Shown here: piece after piece, positions 25,029 through 36,255 of the stretch | How positions within the stretch are numbered: position 1 is the first letter of the stretch | How the letters are laid out: each line of letters begins with the position of its first letter | Assembly (NCBI GenBank): GCA_946800325.1 | Contig: OX326956.1 | Coordinates: forward strand, 8,473,167 to 8,537,166 | Origin: Luzula sylvatica | Lineage: Eukaryota > Streptophyta > Magnoliopsida > Poales > Juncaceae | Direction of reading: 5' to 3' | DNA length: 64,000 nt | The notes under the pieces: model-generated | What the model was told of the DNA's origin: nothing | Database searches by the model: none | Seen by the model: only the letters and a program-made list of their open reading frames with translations | Made by a program: the position numbers and the translations under genes

Positions 25029-26824
25029 TGTTAGATTTGTGTTCTAAAAGTTATCATATGAGAATAATTTTTTAAATGTTATATTTATGAATTGGATGTT
25101 ATTTACATTTTGTTCCATGAGCTTTTATATTTTTCACTTAGAAGTGTTCAAGAAGATGCACTTGGTCTTGAACCGCAGAACTTTAAGTGATAATAAATAT
25201 TGAACTCTAAAATGTTCACATGTCTTGGATATTAGCAGGAACACTAATATACATAATAAGAATGTCGTGCTGATTAAAAGTACGTTGCAGTTCTGCAAAC
25301 GTTGATAAAAGATTATCATTTAATAACACGAATATATGAAAAGCTTCATATATTGAACAGACCTAATAGATGAAACATTATATGCATTGTGTTAGTGTCA
25401 TTAATGTTTTCATCGTGTCTCTGGTTCTAAGATTGAGACATGTATCTTTTTCACATGAGGAATGCATAACGTAATTATTATTAAAAGCTGCTTATTAATA
25501 AGTGGTGATAAAAGTAATAGTTCTTTATTCGTAACCTGTGTTGGAAAGAGAGTACGTGTCAATAACATCATTGTCACTCATTCATTATGAGAAATGATAT
25601 TATGGGCCCCTTGATAAAGTAGAATTATGAATGGATCCAATATAACTGAAGTGCAGTTATATATTTATAATTTACTTAATAGAGATCAAGAAATGATTAT
25701 AATACAAAGATGACACATCACTACTTTGTATATTGATCACAATATCATAAAGGCAAGGAATGGACACAATCAATATCACAAGGATTACGTTTCGTAAAAA
25801 GGTTACTAAACATCTAAGTTATTTGGGTAACCGTAATGTATAGCTAGAATACCGCTTACGGTTTGTGGAATAAAGTGTTTTATTCCATTGCCAACATAAC
25901 ATAGATCCTCGATATAGGTCACACCAACTGAACGGGAAACAAGAAATATATTATATATATTTTCTATGTATAAAGATTTCATGTTGTATGAAATAGATAT
26001 ACAAATAGAAATATGTAAAATATTATGTCATATGAGATGACTACCAAGCATGGAAATAAATTAAATGAAATGTGCATATTATGAGAATAATATATGTAGC
26101 ACATATCATAATTTGTTTCAAGCCCAAGCCCAAAACAAATTGAGAAGAGAACTTGAGAAGTCCAAATTAACATGGATCATGACCATAAATTCGAGACAGA
26201 TTTTGAGGCATGTTTTGAACAGCCATTTGAAATAGCAAAACTTTATCATTCTGTACAAATGACCTATGTAAATTGTAGCCATTTGAATGAAGTTTTTAAT
26301 GGCGAAGGTTTCAAGTCATTTGGAGTTTTCTAGAAAAAGTAATGACAGAAACAATGAACAATGGTCAAAAGTTAAAGTGTTGTTTCGAATTTTGTTCATG
26401 TCTTAAATGCCATACGAATTTGAAAGGGTCTTGACCTAATGTTGAGAGACTATAAATATGAGACCTGGCTATGCATTTTATAACAACAACAAAAGAATTT
26501 TCTCTCTATAGCCAGTCTCTTTCTCTTTCTCTTGAAGTTTTGTTGAAACGTTGATTGATTAAGTAATCGATCAGAAACGGGCGACGGAGCTAGGTGCGGA
26601 CAAGAGGACGCTAGCACGGACTCGACGCCGTTCTTGTTTCGGATTCAAGGGTGAACCTAAGAGGACCAGACCTACGTTAAAGATCTTTGGTATTGTATTC
26701 TAATCCTTCTTGTAGGATAGATAAAATAAATTAGAGTAGAAAGTTAGCTTAAGTAAGACGATTCCCGACTTTGTTGGAATAAATTTTTTAATATTTACTC
26801 CTACGAACGTCATGAAATCCTTCA
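25029..26824 (+). repeat. copia 3-prime LTR (1796 bp)
   Basis: Near-identical to the LTR at 17956-19752. Differences noted by eye are GAGGAT/GAGAAT, ACCTATG/ACCTGTG, one A lost in CACAAAGG, AAATAACC/AAATGACC, GAAATTTT/GAAGTTTT and GACATAAA/GACAGAAA. Confidence 0.95.
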
Positions 26825-26968
26825 GACCCGTATCCGTTTAATATCAGAATTGTATCCGGATCCGGCTAATACCGTATCCGAATCCGTATCCAAAATATAA
26901 TATGGATATGGATCTGATATGACCACTATCCGAAACGTATCCGAACCGTTGACACCCCTACATATAGC

Positions 26969-27464
26969 ATACTCGTCAATTCATAATTCAGAGACATTTA
27001 TCCATGTTAAATTTGTTGACACTACAAAATTGACAACTTTAAATGATAAATTATATTATGATATAAAAAAAAGAACAACTTGTGAACCCATGAAATCTAT
27101 TACACCAATATTTTTATTAATATGTTAAAATATTGGTCTATATTTTGGTGACAAATCGCGTAAAGGACACCATAATTATTGTCATTTACACCAATATATA
27201 GTTCTAAAACACCATATATTACAATTCATATCTTCAATTGCTAATCATTTTTGTATCATACAAGGGAAATTTAGGATATGAATTACAGTATTAAATTATC
27301 GTATAAAGAGAACAAAAATACCATGTGCTAATCATAATTCGATACAGGATAATTCATAATGGAAATATAGATATTGAATAAACTGTTGAGAAGCAAATTA
27401 AATATGATCGCAACATCAATATATCATGTACACAAAGTCAAATATTAAATGATATGATGCAACA
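26969..27464. other. AT-rich intergenic sequence
   Basis: No gene or repeat boundary seen. The open frame that starts within the hAT end at 26919 is AT-driven and not supported. Confidence 0.45.
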
Positions 27465-28133
27465 ATATTTACCCACACTCTTATTTTAGACCCAACTTTG
27501 TACAATTTGTTTGTACCATATCATCATTTTTTTAACATTATTATTTTTATTTTAATCATTGATAAAGATATGTGGCAAAATTTAGACCATTGATTAATCT
27601 TTGATTTTTATAAATATTTTTTCTTTGTACACATTTAATTGTACCTTATATTACACTATGTTTTAAGGATTTTTAAAAAGTCACATCATCATATATTAAT
27701 GATGTGGGCTATTTTTATTGGTTAAGTTCATGTTAGACTAAGTTTATTCAATTATTTATCATTTCACATAAGTTTACATAATCAAATGTGAATGCAATAG
27801 AAGATGAAAAGTTGAAATATGAAGAAAAAAATACACTTTTGCCCCCCAAACTTGTTCCAGATGTGCAATTTACCCCCCAAACAAAAAACTGTATATTTTT
27901 ACCCCCTAACCTTTCAAACTATGTGCAACATGTCCCCTCCGTCCATTTGGTGTTAAAACTTCTGTTAAATGGTGACATGACATAGTGATCTGGATTTTTT
28001 AGACATCTTATATTATGACATGACAAATCATACATAGTTCTAATCCGGAACACATCAGGAGAATGAGACACCTGTCTTTTTTTTTTAATTTTTAATTGAA
28101 AAAATTATATTCTTCCCCAAATTTTACCCTAAC

Positions 28134-29102
28134 ATACTCTATATTCTAAGTTAATATATTTAATTAACATAACTAACATATATTAACTATTAATTTAATA
28201 CGTAATTGACATTAGTTCAAATTTATAAATTACAATCAATATTAAGGAATTTTTAATGATATGTTATAATTATCACGTTAATTAAATGCAATAGCACAAA
28301 TATGAAGAATACGATTGGTAAATTTTGGAGCTTCATAAAATTTTATATTTTTTCAAGGAAAGTACAACTGATATTAAAAATGAAAAAATTACTTTACTCC
28401 AAAATATACTTGCCGTATTTTTCATATTTGTGCTATTGCATTTAATTAACGTGATAATTAGATCATATCATTAAATATTCATTAATATTGCTTTAAATTT
28501 ATGAATTCGAACTAATGTTAATTACGTATTAAATTAATATCTAACATGTGTTAGTTATCATGTTAATTAAATATATTAACTTAGAACATAGAGCAAATCC
28601 CGCACAACCATAACATGCTCTGTGTTCTAAGTTAATTTATTGACTTAACATGATAACTGTCACGTGTTAGCTATTAATTTAATACGTAATTAACATTAGT
28701 TCAAATTCATAAATTTAAATCAATGTTAATGAATTTTTAACGATATGATATAATTATCACTTTAATCAAATGTAATAGTACAAATATGGAGGGTACGACG
28801 GGTACATTTTGGAGTAAAGTAATTTTTTTTAATATAAGTTGTAACTAAAAAATATATAAAATTTTATGAAGCTCCAAAATGTACCAACCATCTTCTCTAT
28901 ATTTGTTCTATTGCATTTATTTAACGTGATAATTAGAACATATCATTAAATATTCATTAATATTGATTCAAATTTATAAATTCGGATTAATGTTAATTAT
29001 GTATTAAATTAATAATTAACATGTGTTAGTTATCATGTTAATTAAATATATTAACTTAGAACGTAGAGCAAAACCCGCGCAATCGCGCGGGTACAACGCT
29101 AG
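28134..29102 (+). mobile_element. two tandem Helitron-like palindromic units, the second with an intact 3-prime hairpin
   Basis: Unit one (about 28134-28610) and unit two (about 28614-29102) both start TAACATRCTCT and are each internally palindromic: TTCTAAGTTAATATATTTAA on the left mirrors TTAAATATATTAACTTAGAA on the right. Unit two ends with a perfect 7-bp hairpin CCCGCGC-AATC-GCGCGGG (29074-29091), seven bases, then CTAG (29099-29102) and a host T, which is the Helitron 3-prime signature. Unit one stops at CCCGCAC, a truncated form of the same tail. No replication protein is encoded. Confidence 0.68.
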
Positions 29103-30898
29103 TTAATACTAATCCGATCCGTTAGTTCCTAACCCGACCCGATCTCTCTTCTCTTCTCTCTCAAACCCACCCGACTCTCCTCTCTTCTCTCCTCTTCTCT
29201 CCTCGCCATTGAAGCTTCCAACTCTAATGGTGGAAGCCTGAGTAAGAGACCCAAAGTAATTCGCTTGCTCAACCTTCCCCTCCTCTCTTCTTCACTCTTT
29301 CTCCTGGCGAGCCTCGCTCGCGAAGCTACTTCACTCTTTCTCATGGCGACAAGAATCTAGCCATTTTTTCTCCTCCTCTCTTCTTCTTGGCGTAGCCTGT
29401 CATTTCTGCCCCTCTTCTCAATCGCACTCCAAGCCAGCCCTCTTCTCTTCTATTTCTCTGGTTGTAGAGCTTGACGACCTCATGTCCGATCCTCATTTGC
29501 CCCTCTTCTCAATCACAATCTATAAACTTAATTAGTGCATATTTATTATTTGTTTTGCATGAGCTGATTGACTATGGTAATTATGTCTGAAATCTTGTTA
29601 ACTTTGGTTTACGGTTAATTAGAATTGTAAAATATGATTAATTTGGCTATGGTAAAATGTTAAATCGATTATTTGTTCTGCATGTTCTGATTATAAATGT
29701 TAAATCAAGAATTTGAGACATTAGAAGCATAATTTATCCCTCAATTTAACTATGTTCTAATCATAAATGTTTAATTGAGCTGATTGATTATGTTCTGATT
29801 TTTCTAATCTGAATGTTCTGATTTTTAGAATCTGCATGTTTAATTGAGACATTAGAATCTGCATGTTCTGATTTTTCTAATCATAAATGTTTAATTTGGG
29901 GAGTGACTGATTATGGCATGTATGGTTTTTCTAATTTGAATTAATTAGTACTAACTAGGATTAAATAGTGCTAATAACATGCTTAATATTTTTGTAGGTT
30001 CTCGCAATACGCACTTTAATATAATTGAGGAACGTCGATTTGAAAATTTGGAGGGGTCAAATTGTAAAAAAAAAATCTTAACGGGTCATCAGGTGAGAGA
30101 TTTTGTGGGCTAAAATCGTAGGGAGGTACCGGTACCGGAAACCAATTTAATCAATCTGGAGGCAGGGGTAAAATCGTCTTTTCACAATTGAATATGTTTG
30201 GTTTAAATATGTTTATTTATTTTCTTGTTTATTTGTAGAAATTGATTTCGAGGGGTAAAGAAGTCCAGAAAGAGAATGATGATAACGAGCCTCGCCGACT
30301 GGTTATAAGTTTATAAAAAGAACCCTTGCATTATCCTTAAATTACAAAAGAGACCCCTAGTTCATTGCAGTGGCTTTTTTTTTGTTTTTGTTATTGTGGT
30401 TTTTGAAAAATTATAATTTTACTTATTATTGATATGTTTGGTTATAATTTTGATTCTAAGCATGGCATTTGCGAATCAGTTGTTATAATTTTGATTTTAA
30501 TGTAGGATTAGGAAAGTCCTGGTTATTCGTACTTTGTTGAAGTTAAGTGCATTTTAATATGATTTTATGCACTTTTAGGCGATTTACTGCATGGTTAATT
30601 TTACTCGCAACCAATATGATTGAAATTAAGATAGTAATATGACTCAAATTAACACATCGACTAAAATCATAATACATACTAAACAATCTTAACAGAAGAA
30701 TTAAAATAATAATAAACTCAACCATTACAACTCAACACTAATTACTAAAATCACAATACATATTCGACATTTGAACACCTTAAGTCTAAACACAATCCTA
30801 AATTATATTCACCATCAAAATATATATCATAATTACAATCGAGCACAACATAACTACTTATCCAAATCAAATATTTTTAATCCAATTCTGCAATCTTC
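29103..30898. other. interior of the Mutator-like element: CT-rich leader-like DNA and T-rich sequence
   Basis: 29130-29480 is CT-rich with TCTCTTCTC clusters, similar in reverse to the purine-rich 31370-31640, so it may extend the terminal inverted repeat beyond the Helitron insertion. 29500-29990 has repeated TGTTCTGATT/ATAAATGTTTAATT phrases. 29990-30190 and 30240-30360 are composition-balanced but have no frame. No gene is called. Confidence 0.4.
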
Positions 30899-31040
30899 TT
30901 AATCTTCTTCTTCGGGATCCTGTTTTTCATCGGTTATGTCATTAGAGTTGGCAGAAGGTGAGGCGACCGAATTTGACGAGTTTACCCTTCTTCCAAAGAA
31001 TGGATTATCTCCATTTATGAGAAATTTAAATAATCAAATA
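30899..31040 (-). pseudogene. possible captured 3-prime coding fragment, unrecognised
   Basis: The minus strand is open for about 47 codons and ends at a TAA at 30901-30899. The last part reads NPFFGRRVNSSNSVASPSAN then an acidic tail DEKQDPEEED. The composition (serine/asparagine-rich then acidic) resembles a real protein C-terminus more than the surrounding AT-driven frames. No family is recognised and no splice-linked upstream exon was identified. Confidence 0.28.
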
Positions 31041-31156
31041 TTTTATCAATTCAATCAACACACAATAAAAATGCATTTTAAAATTCAATAAAAAAAGAAT
31101 ACTTATGCACCTGTCTGTGCAGCGACAAGTGGCTAAACAGCGAAGTAGATGGTTTG

Positions 31157-31245
31157 CTGAAAATAACCCTAATTTGCTCAAAATTTGCTGGAAATAACCC
31201 TAATTTGCTCAAAATTTGCTGGAAATAACCCTAATTTGCTCAAAA
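31157..31245. repeat. short tandem repeat, about 35-bp unit, three copies
   Basis: GCTGGAAATAACCCTAATTT followed by GCTCAAAATTT is repeated about three times with minor changes; further GCTGAAAATAACCCT variants continue to about 31330. Confidence 0.85.
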
Positions 31246-31360
31246 TATATCCAAAAAAAAAAATCCTAAATTGCTGAAATTTGTTGAAAATAACACTTAT
31301 TTGCTGTTTTTTTTGCTGAAAATAACCCTGATTTCAGAAAATTGGGGTAAAATCCACTAA

Positions 31361-31369
<9 letters not shown>

Positions 31370-31434
<65 letters not shown>
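31370..31434. repeat. (GA)n microsatellite, about 32 units
   Basis: Uninterrupted GA run inside the Mutator-like element, followed by purine-rich GGGAGA repeats at about 31538-31565. Confidence 0.97.
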
Positions 31435-31437
<3 letters not shown>

Positions 31438-32710
31438 GAGAGAGTCCAGCGAGAGCGGAGCGGAGCTGACTCGCGACTGACCTTCACTAATGGCGAGAGA
31501 CGGAGACAGGATGCTTGCTTGAGCTTTCTTGGCGATGGAGAGGGAGAGGGAGAGGGAGAGGGCGAGAGAAAAGAGAAAAAATGGTTTCGGGTAGGGTTTG
31601 GGGTTCAGAGAGAGGAGAGAAAAGTTCGGGTCGGGTTTAGGTTTAAGCGGGTCGGGTTTTAATGATATGCCATGTCATCATACTAATGGTATTTGTTTTT
31701 GCCATGTCAACATGCCAAATCATTATTTAACAGAGGTTTTAACACCAAATAGACGGATGGGGCATGTTGGACAATGTTTGAAATGTTAGGGGGTAAAAAA
31801 GTGCAGTTTTTTGTTTGGGGGGTAAGTTGCACATCTGGAACAAGTTTTGGGGGAAAAATATATTTTTTTTCAAATATGAAATACTAATAATTTAATAACT
31901 AATATTATAAACATACAACATATAGTAGTATTATTTTTAGAATTTTAATTTTAAAAATTCATCAAATATATTCGTTTTAATTTTTTATTTTTTATTTTGA
32001 CATCCATATTAGCATAGTTCATACATACCATTTTCCATAATTTGAATTTGTAAAAATATCATGTAAAAAATACAATACAAAAAATGCATTTTTGCAAAAT
32101 ATAATTTTAATAATTTTATTTACATTTTTAAACATTAATATTTATTTTCAGAAATTACAAATATACTAATATCATATAAAACTAAGTTGATTATATTTGT
32201 GTTTTTAATCAAACAATAATATTATTTTCTTTGAAAAATCATAGAAATAAAAAACGGTTATCCATCGAAAAAATTTCTTGAATTTATAAACACTTACAAA
32301 ATAGTAATATATTTTTTAAAATATAAAATTAACAAAAAAAATATGACATAAAATAATTTATATTTATGTTATGCTAAATTATTTTTTATATTTTTTTATT
32401 AAATTACATTCACTATTAAGTTTGATTTTATAATTTTTGTTGCATTTTGAAGCAATAATAAATTATTAGTACTTGATAATTAATGATATGTTAATACGTA
32501 TGTTGTATGATTTATTATTTTTTACATTTGATATTATATGAAATATTGTGAACAATAGTGATATAATATTTGTTGTTATGTTTTTTTTTGTAAAATCATT
32601 TTATATCTCATATATTATTATTATACAATTACATAAATATAAGTGTTATTACTTGATTAAGGAAATGAATTATTGTCATCATTTATACCTCATATATTAT
32701 TTTTATAGTA

Positions 32711-33145
32711 TCCAATTTATCCATATTTAGAAATACAAATTAACAGGATCGTTTAATGAAATTTGGTCTTGACGAAATAACTGTATGTTAATCAAAATTG
32801 GTGTTTTCACAAAATGGAGGCTCCAATCAATCATTTATAGTATCACAATTTGGGAGTTACCACAATTGCATAATAACAATTTTGGCATTATCTTGTCCAG
32901 TATATAATATGATATGTTTTGATAAGTTCCAATTATTAAAGACAAATTCACAACTTACCACCATTACTTTACTTCACTTACCACATCATCCATGAATAAA
33001 CGACCATCACATTAAATACAATTTTTCTTCCCATATTAAAAAAAAAAAAAAAAACAACACAATAAATAGATAGATAAATGCACCATCATTTCTTCATCTT
33101 GAATAGAAAATAAACTAACAATAACAATAACAATAGATATTAAAT
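32711..33145. other. intergenic, downstream flank of an AMMECR1-like gene
   Basis: No coding region is supported. A run of 18 A residues lies near 33037-33054 and a short AATAAC repeat at 33116-33134. The interval would contain the 3-prime untranslated region of the gene to its right. Confidence 0.4.
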
Positions 33146-34157
33146 TCAATGGTTGTTAACGGGTTTGAACCCGTTAACAATAGGAGTCCCGTTAATAGTG
33201 GAAGCGGATCCTTTAGTGTTCTTTACATAACCCGCATAATCACTATAATTCATCGTGTAAATAGTGCTTTGATATTTCGTCACTCGCAATTTCTCTCTTA
33301 TCAATTCGGTTATCACCCCGTTATATCCTGCTTTCCGCATCAACGAGTTTATCGTCTGCACATTCGTCCACCCTAACAAAAAAATGAAATAATATAGAAT
33401 AAAATGTTATATTGAGAGATATTTTGGATTATTGGTACCTTCATGTGCCGCGACTTCAGGTAAATAGGTTGCTTTACACCTCGTGTTGTCATGAGGGTCG
33501 GTGAATTCGATTATTAATCCATGCGTACCAACCTAAATATTTTAAAAAATAATTAATTTAGAGAGAGAAAGAAGAGAGATAGAGAGAGATAGAGAGAGGA
33601 GAGAGAGACCTAGCAATCGAGATGATGGAGGGCGGTTTCGTAATTAGTCAAGAGAGAGACGGTATACTCGAGGTAAGGAATTTCCTTTGGTTGAATCGGT
33701 GTGAACCTTCGATCCCTCAATGCACTGGTGAGCGAATATTCTCTAAAGCCGGTGATGATGTGGCGAGGCTCGAGAGTACCGATGCAGCCTCTGAGACGAG
33801 GCTCTGATCCATTTAGTGTTTTTTCCATGTCACGAATAATGGGCTAAAATTCAAAATTATCGAACCAGTTAAAAAGGGGAAAATTTTCTCTTGAAATCTC
33901 TCAATTAAACCATTTGATTCTCGGAATCAAGAATGAAATCCCCAAAATCGAATCAGAAGTCCATGGATTGAAGAAAGATGGAAGATTTAGTGCTGATTAA
34001 CTAACTCACTCCAAGATACATAGAAAAAGGAGAAGTTTAACTGGCAATCTAATTAAAGAAGTAAGATTAAGATCCAAGAATTTCAGTAAAGATCGCGAAG
34101 TATTCTTACTGCTGGCCTTCTTCGAAGGCGGGAGGAGAAGGTTGTTCGCCGTTGTAG
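33146..34157 (-). pseudogene. AMMECR1-like gene, copy 1: C-terminus complete, N-terminus missing, two lesions
   Basis: AMMECR1 family proteins are conserved eukaryotic/archaeal proteins of uncertain biochemical role. Four minus-strand exons with good splice sites are visible: partial exon 1 (34157-34110, YNGEQPSPPAFEEGQ), exon 2 (33843-33610, including RLRGCIGTLEPRHII and SALRDRRFTPIQPKE), exon 3 (33532-33439, VGTHGLIIEFTDP and YLPEVAAHEG) and exon 4 (33372-33146, INSLMRKAGYNGVI and TKYQSTIYTMNYSDYAGYV, then stop). The conserved LRGCIGT motif is intact. Exon 2 is 234 nt against 235 nt in copy 2, one A being lost in the TWKK codons, and its last codon before the donor is TAG where copy 2 has GAG. 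Exon 1 lacks its start; homology breaks at a repeated GTAAGATTAAGATCCAAG (34063 and 34157). These make a functional product unlikely. Confidence 0.88.
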
Positions 34158-34189
34158 TAAGATTAAGATCCAAGGGAAAATATTTTTTA

Positions 34190-34570
34190 ATTTAGATTTT
34201 GGTCCTTTTAATTTAGATTTTGGTCCTTTTTATTATTAATTTATATTTTGGTCCTTCTTTATTTACATTTCAGTCCTTTTTTATATTTTTTAATTTATAT
34301 TTTGGTCCTTTTTATTTACATTTTGGTCCTTTTTAGTTTTAATTTACAGTTTGGTCCTTTTTATTAACATTTTGGTCCTTTTTATTTACATTTCAGTCCT
34401 TTTTTACATTTTTAATTAACATTTTGGTCCTTTTTAGTTTTAATTTACATTTTGGTCCTTTTTATTTATATTTTGGTCCTTTTTATTTACATTTCGGCCT
34501 TTTTTACATTTTGATTCTTTTTTCTTATTTTACATTTTGGTCATTTTTTACATTTGGTCTTTTTTTCCTA
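34190..34570. repeat. minisatellite, units of about 20-35 bp containing TTTTGGTCCTTTTT
   Basis: TTTTGGTCCTTTTTATTTAC and close variants (CAGTCC, CGGCCT) are repeated more than a dozen times. The array starts just beyond the truncated first exon of AMMECR1-like copy 1. Confidence 0.93.
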
Positions 34571-35908
34571 TTTTACATACATATTAAAATTTGCGAATAT
34601 GTCATGATTATATTAATCGATTTTAGAAGCACCTGAAAAAATGCTATTTATACAAATTACATTAGAAAATAATATCCGTGATAGACTAATTTCATGAACC
34701 TTATGCATCTATTGACATCATGATATTTGCAAATATGTCATGATTCGATTAATTTAGTTCAAAACCTTAAACCCTCTATTGAAGTTCCCTTTTCCTAACC
34801 AGCTTGTTGCTATGTTTTACTCTAAATTTGCGATCGGAACTCTCGAAGAATCTCATGAGCACATACTAACATTTTTTCGAAATCGAGCAATCAAGGTTAT
34901 CAAAATCAAAATTTAAAATGAATTGTTTAGGGGTAGAATTGGATCGGATCATAAATCGTATTTAGAATCGTAAGATTTAATTAAAAATGAACATTAATTA
35001 GAAAAATAATTCAACGAACATGATTCTTTAAATGGATTAACTATAGCTACCAAATGCTAACCATAGCTAACCTGCATTTTCCAATTTAGTACTATAACCG
35101 GTAGTATGTTATACAAAGTTTTAATCAGAATTAATCAAGCCAAAAAAAAAAAAAAACATCTAATATACACAAACCTAAATTAAGTAAAATTAAATAGAAC
35201 ATCTAATATATACAAACACAAGTAAAAAAACCATCTTATACTAATTTTTAGTCGAGTCATATTCATATATATAATCTTCTAAAATCCTAATAGAATCATA
35301 TATAGACTATAAATCCTAATAAAACATCTAATATATACAAACACAAGTAAAAAAACCATCTAATCCCACGATTCTATCAAATTAAGATTTTACGACCGAC
35401 TCAAATCATTTTTTGAAGTTAAATTTATAGAATCCAAACTACATGTATAGACTATAAATCGTCACTAGTTATATATTGTGATGTCTATATAGATACTCAT
35501 TAAGAAATAACTAAGAAAGAGATGGCCCTAATTACGTTTTGGAATATTATACTCTTCCCCACCCACTTCCCCCACATTCCACCCATTTTTAATTAATCCA
35601 TCATTAGCAAGTAAATTAACAATTAATTCATAATTATTAAAAATTTAATACATAATTAAGGTCGTTATAGATTAAAGATTAATTAGGAATATTCAATTAT
35701 TAATAAATATGGATTAACCGTTAATTGAGAGAAACACAATTAGCAATTAATCGCCTCGGGATTTGCATCACGAAAGTGGAGGGGAAATATGGAGTCATAG
35801 TAGAAGGCCTCTTACGTTTTGGGGGTCTTTATATTTTGGGGGAATGTACGGGTTGCCAACCGTGCCAAGAGATGGGGTCGGGGGGGGGGGGCTGAGAATG
35901 GGAGCGCA
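34571..35908. other. intergenic sequence, no gene supported
   Basis: AT-rich. The phrase ACATCTAATATATACAAACA recurs at about 35154-35220 and 35325-35350. A run of 13 G residues at about 35879-35891 is unusual here and lies 18-30 bases from the break in AMMECR1-like copy 2. Nothing else found. Confidence 0.45.
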
Positions 35909-36196
35909 CGCAATTTCTTTCTTGTCAATTCGTTTATCACCCCCTTGTATCCCGTTTCCCGCATCAACGAGTCTATTATATCCTCCTTCATCCGCACTAA
36001 TAAAAAACAAAATATGTATACACAATTTTAGTGCAATCACATAGAATAAAACGGTATATTGAGGGATATTTTGGATTATTGATACCATCCTGTGCTGGAA
36101 AATGGGTGGCGGAACGCCCTGTTTTGTAATCAGGATCGGTGAATTCTACTAATCCATGCGTACCAACCTAAATGTTAACAATAGTAATCAATAATT

Positions 36197-36255
<59 letters not shown>

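Larger units (their letters stand above)
17956..26824 (+). mobile_element. Ty1/copia LTR retrotransposon, complete ends, defective coding region
   Basis: The element has two 1.8-kb LTRs, a primer-binding site, a polypurine tract, and a perfect 5-bp target duplication GACCC (17951-17955 and 26825-26829). The domain order nucleocapsid, protease, integrase, reverse transcriptase, RNase H is the copia order. The coding region is broken by stops and frameshifts, so this copy could not supply its own proteins. The two LTRs differ by about five substitutions and one single-base indel by eye, roughly 0.3 percent, which indicates a recent insertion. It inserted into the hAT element at 17214-26960. Confidence 0.95.
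27824..31871. mobile_element. Mutator-like element, about 4.05 kb, with 9-bp target duplication
   Basis: Exact duplicates AAATATGAA lie at 27815-27823 and 31872-31880. Terminal inverted repeats of about 160-200 bp begin GAAAAAAATACACTTTTG on the left and GAAAAAAAATATATTTTT on the reverse strand at the right, and share the C-rich texts TTGTTCCAGATGTGCAA and CCGTCCATTTGGTGTTAAAA (allowing small changes). No transposase was found. The interior carries Helitron-like sequence, CT-rich leader-like DNA (29130-29480 and 31370-31640) and a possible coding fragment on the minus strand at 30899-31040, so it could be a gene-capturing Mutator-like element. Confidence 0.88.
27465..32710 (+). mobile_element. 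Helitron-like copy H2, split by a Mutator-like element
   Basis: 27465-27823 and 31881-32710 are the two halves of a sequence matching copy H1 (left part) and copy H3 (minus strand, right part). The join is directly visible: the text on either side of the 4-kb insertion continues without loss when compared with uninterrupted copy H3 near 39190-39260. The right end lacks the GC-rich hairpin and CTAG terminus, so this copy is 3-prime truncated. Confidence 0.65.

Noticed and set aside
29129..29344. 71-codon minus frame rich in Arg, Glu and Ser
   Set aside because: Translation of a CT/GA-rich stretch; low complexity with no domain.
35763..36088. Frames of 61-97 codons on both strands around 35.8-36.1 kb
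   Set aside because: They read across exon 4 and intron 3 of AMMECR1-like copy 2 or its antisense, and only the spliced exon frame has family similarity.
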